The notes below the pieces were generated by a model. It ran no database searches. It saw only the letters and a program-made list of their open reading frames with translations, and was not told where the DNA came from. Made by a program: the position numbers and the translations under genes. This document shows positions 59,438 to 64,000 of a stretch of 64,000 nucleotides of DNA, in pieces (within the stretch, counting starts at the first letter, position 1; each line of letters opens with the position of its first letter). Source of the stretch: Gemmatimonadota bacterium (GTDB lineage: Bacteria > Gemmatimonadota > Gemmatimonadetes > Gemmatimonadales > Gemmatimonadaceae); contig JAQBQB010000025.1 in assembly GCA_028287235.1 (NCBI GenBank), positions 124,001 to 188,000 on the forward strand, written 5' to 3'.

Positions 59438-60832
59438 TTACTTCAAAGAACTCAGATAGGCCACGATGTCGGCGATCTGCGCGTCGGTGAAACCGATCTT
59501 GACCGTCGACTTCGTGATCGGATCGTACTCGCCGATGCCGAACGTGTTCATGCCGACGCCGGCCTTCATTTCATTCGCGTTCTTGACCCACCGCGCGAGG
59601 TGGCGCGGGTCGTTCGGGTAGAGACCGGCCGCGATCGTCGTGCGCGAGCCCACGTGCGTGAGGTTCGGTCCCACCGTCGCCTGCATCGTCGGCACGCCGC
59701 GAACGGTGTGACACGCGATGCACATGCCGGTCGCGACCAGCTTGGCGCCGTTCGCCGCGTTGCCCGAGGCGAGCACGTTGTCGTCGAACTTGAGCGCCGC
59801 CGGCAGCGGCGTCGACGGAACGGTGTACGCCGGCATCTTCTCGCGCGGGAAGGCGACGAAGCCTGCCTGCGTCACCTGCGTATTCACCGCGCCGGGCGAC
59901 GGCGGAACGCCGACGCCGGCCTTGCCGGACGAAGGAACCGTGGGGCCCGCCTGCGTGCTGCCGGCCGCGAGATTCTTGTTCGGGTCGATCTGCGAGCCCA
60001 ACGGCGACCGCGGCGCCGCCGCCTTGGCGGCGCTGTCCGGCGAGATCGGCGTGCCGACGGCGACCGCGCCTTCAGCCGGCGCTTCCTGATGCGCGACCCA
60101 GCTGTCGAAGTCCGCCTGCGATACGGTGAACGCCTTGAACCGCATGTTGGCGTGGCTCGTGCCACAATACTCGACGCACGCGCCGTTGAACGCATCCGAC
60201 GTCGTAGAATCGGGCGTGTACCACAGGTAGTTCGTGTGGTTCGCGATGAGATCGCGCTTGCCGGCGAGCGCCGGAACCCAGAACGAGTGAATGACGTCGC
60301 GCGACTTCAGCGTGAAGTTCACCGTCTTGCCCAGCGGCAGATAGAGCTCGTTCGCCGTGACGACGGTGTCGAGCTTTCCGCTCGCGCTGCGCATGGTGAA
60401 CTGCGGATAGCGGAACTCCCACCACCACTGGTGTCCGATCACCTCGACCTGCAGGGCGTCGGAGCGCGCCGCCGCCTGCTGCTTGAAGATCGTCTTCACC
60501 GTCGGAATGCCGATGACGATCAGGATGAGCAGCGGGATGACGGTCCACGCGATCTCGAGCGTCGTGTTTCCGTGCACGTGCTCGGGCTCGGGTTGTCCGG
60601 GACGCGCGCGGAACTTGAACAGCGTCCAGACGAGAATGGCCTCGACGAAGATGAAGACCGCCGTACCGGCGTAGATCAGGATCTTGAAGAGGTAATCGAC
60701 GTCCCGATTGACATCCGTCCGATGATGGAAGATGGTATCGGGATGGTCCTGCCCGCAGGCAGCCAAAAATGCCACCAGGGCGACCGTCAGCGCGAGCTGG
60801 GCCAGCCGGCGCGGGCGGGGATGAAAAGGCAT
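59438..60832 (-). CDS. ctaC: Cytochrome c oxidase subunit II fused to cytochrome c
   Basis: 464 residues from the ATG at 60832. A lipobox (FLAACG) is followed by two membrane helices, the CuA cupredoxin domain with CVEYCGTSHANM, an Ala/Pro/Gly-rich linker (about 290-350), and a C-terminal cytochrome c domain with CIACH and a distal Met probably in GVGMNTFG. This is the caa3-type subunit II that receives electrons directly from its own haem c. The longer start at 60901 has no signal peptide advantage. Confidence 0.95.
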   Translation of the reverse strand: MPFHPRPRRLAQLALTVALVAFLAACGQDHPDTIFHHRTDVNRDVDYLFKILIYAGTAVFIFVEAILVWTLFKFRARPGQPEPEHVHGNTTLEIAWTVIPLLILIVIGIPTVKTIFKQQAAARSDALQVEVIGHQWWWEFRYPQFTMRSASGKLDTVVTANELYLPLGKTVNFTLKSRDVIHSFWVPALAGKRDLIANHTNYLWYTPDSTTSDAFNGACVEYCGTSHANMRFKAFTVSQADFDSWVAHQEAPAEGAVAVGTPISPDSAAKAAAPRSPLGSQIDPNKNLAAGSTQAGPTVPSSGKAGVGVPPSPGAVNTQVTQAGFVAFPREKMPAYTVPSTPLPAALKFDDNVLASGNAANGAKLVATGMCIACHTVRGVPTMQATVGPNLTHVGSRTTIAAGLYPNDPRHLARWVKNANEMKAGVGMNTFGIGEYDPITKSTVKIGFTDAQIADIVAYLSSLK

Positions 60833-60973
60833 GCGAAGTCCTTTTACCGGCGTTCTGAGCGTAACTACCGCAACACGCTCGGGGCGAATTGTAAGAAGCA
60901 TGCGGAACCTACCGGCTCACGATGGCCAAATCAAGCGAGCCGCCCCGGCAGTAGGGCCTTTCCCGACAGGGGG

Positions 60974-61372
60974 TTACGTGCCGTCCGATGCGCCCGGTTT
61001 CGGCGGCGTTTCTTCGCGAACCGCGTGTCGATCTTTGGTCTGCGCGAACGCGATCTCGAGCGCCTGCTTGATCTGCGCCACGCCTTCGCGCAACTGTCGC
61101 AACCGAACCACCTCGCTCGCCCCCCGGCTGGCCGACAGATTCACCGCCATGATCTGGTCGGCGATCATCCCGAACTGCCCTTTCAGGTTCTCGGAAAGGC
61201 TCGGCAGCGTGCGGCGAATGTTCTGGACGAGCGGGCCCGCGGGACGGTTGTTCTTCAGCGCGATGGCGTATTGCTCGACCAACCCGTTGACGCGCTGCAG
61301 GAGCAGCAGCGCCTCGTCGAGCGTCTTGAGCTTCGCCTGTCCCGCGGCGTCGAGTCTCGGGCCAGCGGCCAT
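60974..61372 (-). CDS. Hypothetical helical protein (132 aa) coupled to nicotinate phosphoribosyltransferase
   Basis: 132 residues from the ATG at 61372, whose first base overlaps the upstream TAA (TAATG). The product is almost all helix (LDEALLLLQRVNGLVEQYAIAL, PLVQNIRRTLPSLSENLKGQFGMIADQI), like a four-helix or coiled-coil domain. It is very probably translationally coupled to the NAPRTase gene and may be a partner or regulator. The frame upstream of 61372 is not coding. Confidence 0.7.
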   Translation of the reverse strand: MAAGPRLDAAGQAKLKTLDEALLLLQRVNGLVEQYAIALKNNRPAGPLVQNIRRTLPSLSENLKGQFGMIADQIMAVNLSASRGASEVVRLRQLREGVAQIKQALEIAFAQTKDRHAVREETPPKPGASDGT

Positions 61373-62433
61373 TACTTCACTCGCTCCAGCCGCGGGTTCT
61401 CGCGCAGCTGGCGGCCGGCCTTCGCTTCCAATTTGCCGTTGACGCGTACGATGTCCGCCGTGAAGTCGAACCGTCCCTCGAACAGCGCGGCGCCTACGCC
61501 GTAGCCGTCCACCGGTACGCCGTCCTCCTCGAACGCGCGAATGCGCTCCGCGTCGAAGCCGCCCGACACGATGATCTTCACGTCGCCATACCCTTCGGCG
61601 TCGAGCGCGTTGCGCACGTTCCAGACGAGGCTCGGGTTCACGCCGGTCGGCCTGAAGTCGCCCATCTGCGAGAACACCGACTTGTCGACCATGTTCTCCG
61701 CCGTATCGAGGCGCACGCCCCACAGCCGGTCCTCGAGCGCGCGCGCCACCTCGAGACTCGTCTTCACGCAGTCGTTGTCATAGTCGACGAGCGCGATCAC
61801 CTCGACGCCTTCGATCGTTTCGGCGAAGCGCTTCGTGGCCTTTACTGTATCGCCGCCAAACGCCGCGATCAACGCATGGGGAATCGTGCCGACCGCCTTG
61901 CCGCCGAAGAGCGACGCCTGCGCCTCGGTCGAGACCATCTTCACGCCGCCGACCATGGCGCTGAAGCCGTCGCCCGGTTGGGTCCAGAGCACGTCGTCGC
62001 GGGCGCCGAAAAACATGACCGTCTTGGCATGCGCCGCCTCGCAGACATGCTTGGCGTTCGTGCAGATCTTCGTCCGGCGGCCGAGCGCGCCGAGGCAGAC
62101 GGTCTCGAGATGGCCGAACGCGTCGTAGGGGCCTTCGACGGTCAGCACCGTGTCCCAGCTCTCGTACCGGTCGCCCTCGTACAGGGCGTTAACGGTGAGC
62201 GCGCGCCAGTCGTCGCTACAGAGCTTGAGCAGCGCGATGGTCTCGTCGACGCCGCTCACCCACCCTTCGCTCTTGCCGGTGAATTGCATCAGGACCTGCG
62301 GCGATCGCTTGTCCTGCCGCACGATCTCCCGCGCGCGCACGAAGTACGCGTCGGTGTAGAAGCCCGCCTTGATCTGCTCGACCGGCAGGTTGAACGCCGC
62401 GGGCTCGATCCGTTTGCGCCGGCGCGGAGGCAT
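61372..62433 (-). CDS. Nicotinate phosphoribosyltransferase (NAPRTase)
   Basis: 353 residues. The family-typical start AFNLPVEQIKAGFYTDAYFVRAREI (a QIKAGFYTDxYF motif), the middle FAETIEGVEVIALVDYDND and the C-terminal VKIIVSGGFDAERIRAFEEDGVPVDGYGVG place it in the type II PRTase NAPRTase/QAPRTase group. It converts nicotinate to NaMN in NAD salvage. It follows aspA by one base on the same strand and is coupled to the 132-aa gene downstream. Residues 1-10 are basic and may be an extension. Confidence 0.88.
   Translation of the reverse strand: MPPRRRKRIEPAAFNLPVEQIKAGFYTDAYFVRAREIVRQDKRSPQVLMQFTGKSEGWVSGVDETIALLKLCSDDWRALTVNALYEGDRYESWDTVLTVEGPYDAFGHLETVCLGALGRRTKICTNAKHVCEAAHAKTVMFFGARDDVLWTQPGDGFSAMVGGVKMVSTEAQASLFGGKAVGTIPHALIAAFGGDTVKATKRFAETIEGVEVIALVDYDNDCVKTSLEVARALEDRLWGVRLDTAENMVDKSVFSQMGDFRPTGVNPSLVWNVRNALDAEGYGDVKIIVSGGFDAERIRAFEEDGVPVDGYGVGAALFEGRFDFTADIVRVNGKLEAKAGRQLRENPRLERVK

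Positions 62434-64000
<1,567 letters not shown>

Overview
The window is high-GC, densely packed bacterial DNA. The mix of genes fits a free-living aerobic bacterium of the Gemmatimonadota or a close relative: many exported peptidases and lipoproteins, a CoxB-cytochrome c aa3/caa3 oxidase, ThyX-type thymidylate synthesis, a trehalose pathway, and BTAD-type ATPase regulators. The phylum is an inference from gene content and style; there is no rRNA in the window. No tRNA, rRNA, CRISPR array, phage gene or transposase gene was seen.

Layout. 1-4525: two tandem, visibly paralogous BTAD regulators on the minus strand (the left one runs off the edge), then a small divergent ORF with SARP-box-like heptamers upstream and a hairpin after it, and an 82-residue hypothetical. 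4559-7130: an EF-G-like GTPase and a small plug-like lipoprotein. 7153-11083: a tightly coupled minus-strand operon of two D-Ala-D-Ala-ligase-like ATP-grasp enzymes, a GNAT and lysine 2,3-aminomutase, which looks like an uncharacterised beta-lysine pathway. 11340-17862: thyX, an FAD-linked oxidase, a squalene/phytoene synthase and three unknowns. 18006-21201: a minus-strand cluster with a GHMP kinase, an M20 deacylase, a 73-residue protein and an RNase HI with altered catalytic residues. 21260-24378: otsA-otsB and a phasin-like protein with a Lys/Ala/Pro-rich tail. 24603-35245: a CaiB-type CoA transferase, an ECF sigma factor with a putative anti-sigma factor, several secreted hydrolases and a GNAT. 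35247-38124: lpdA and the 2-oxoglutarate dehydrogenase E2 gene. 38193-43073: an MDR oxidoreductase, a zinc-ribbon protein, a membrane protein and gyrA. 43220-50701: a plus-strand operon joining two diguanylate cyclases, a Ser/Thr kinase, a threonine dehydratase and two exported proteins, mostly with overlapping ends. 50719-54030: a CoA-binding protein, a lysine/saccharopine dehydrogenase and dacB. 54068-60832: a membrane acyltransferase-like protein and the cytochrome c oxidase cluster ctaG-coxD-ctaE-ctaD-ctaC. 60974-64000: a small protein, a nicotinate phosphoribosyltransferase and an aspartate ammonia-lyase with an unusual N-terminal extension that runs off the right edge.

A second layer is not explained by genes. 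Short G-rich tandem units, mostly 7 bp and each locus with its own unit, sit between or at the ends of genes (12114, 17872, 40511, 52429, 57332) and also inside two coding regions (ctaG at 56147, the aspA 3' end at 62449). Several are inverted arrays. An 11-bp version overlaps the sucB stop (36810). They resemble a STRR-like repeat family.
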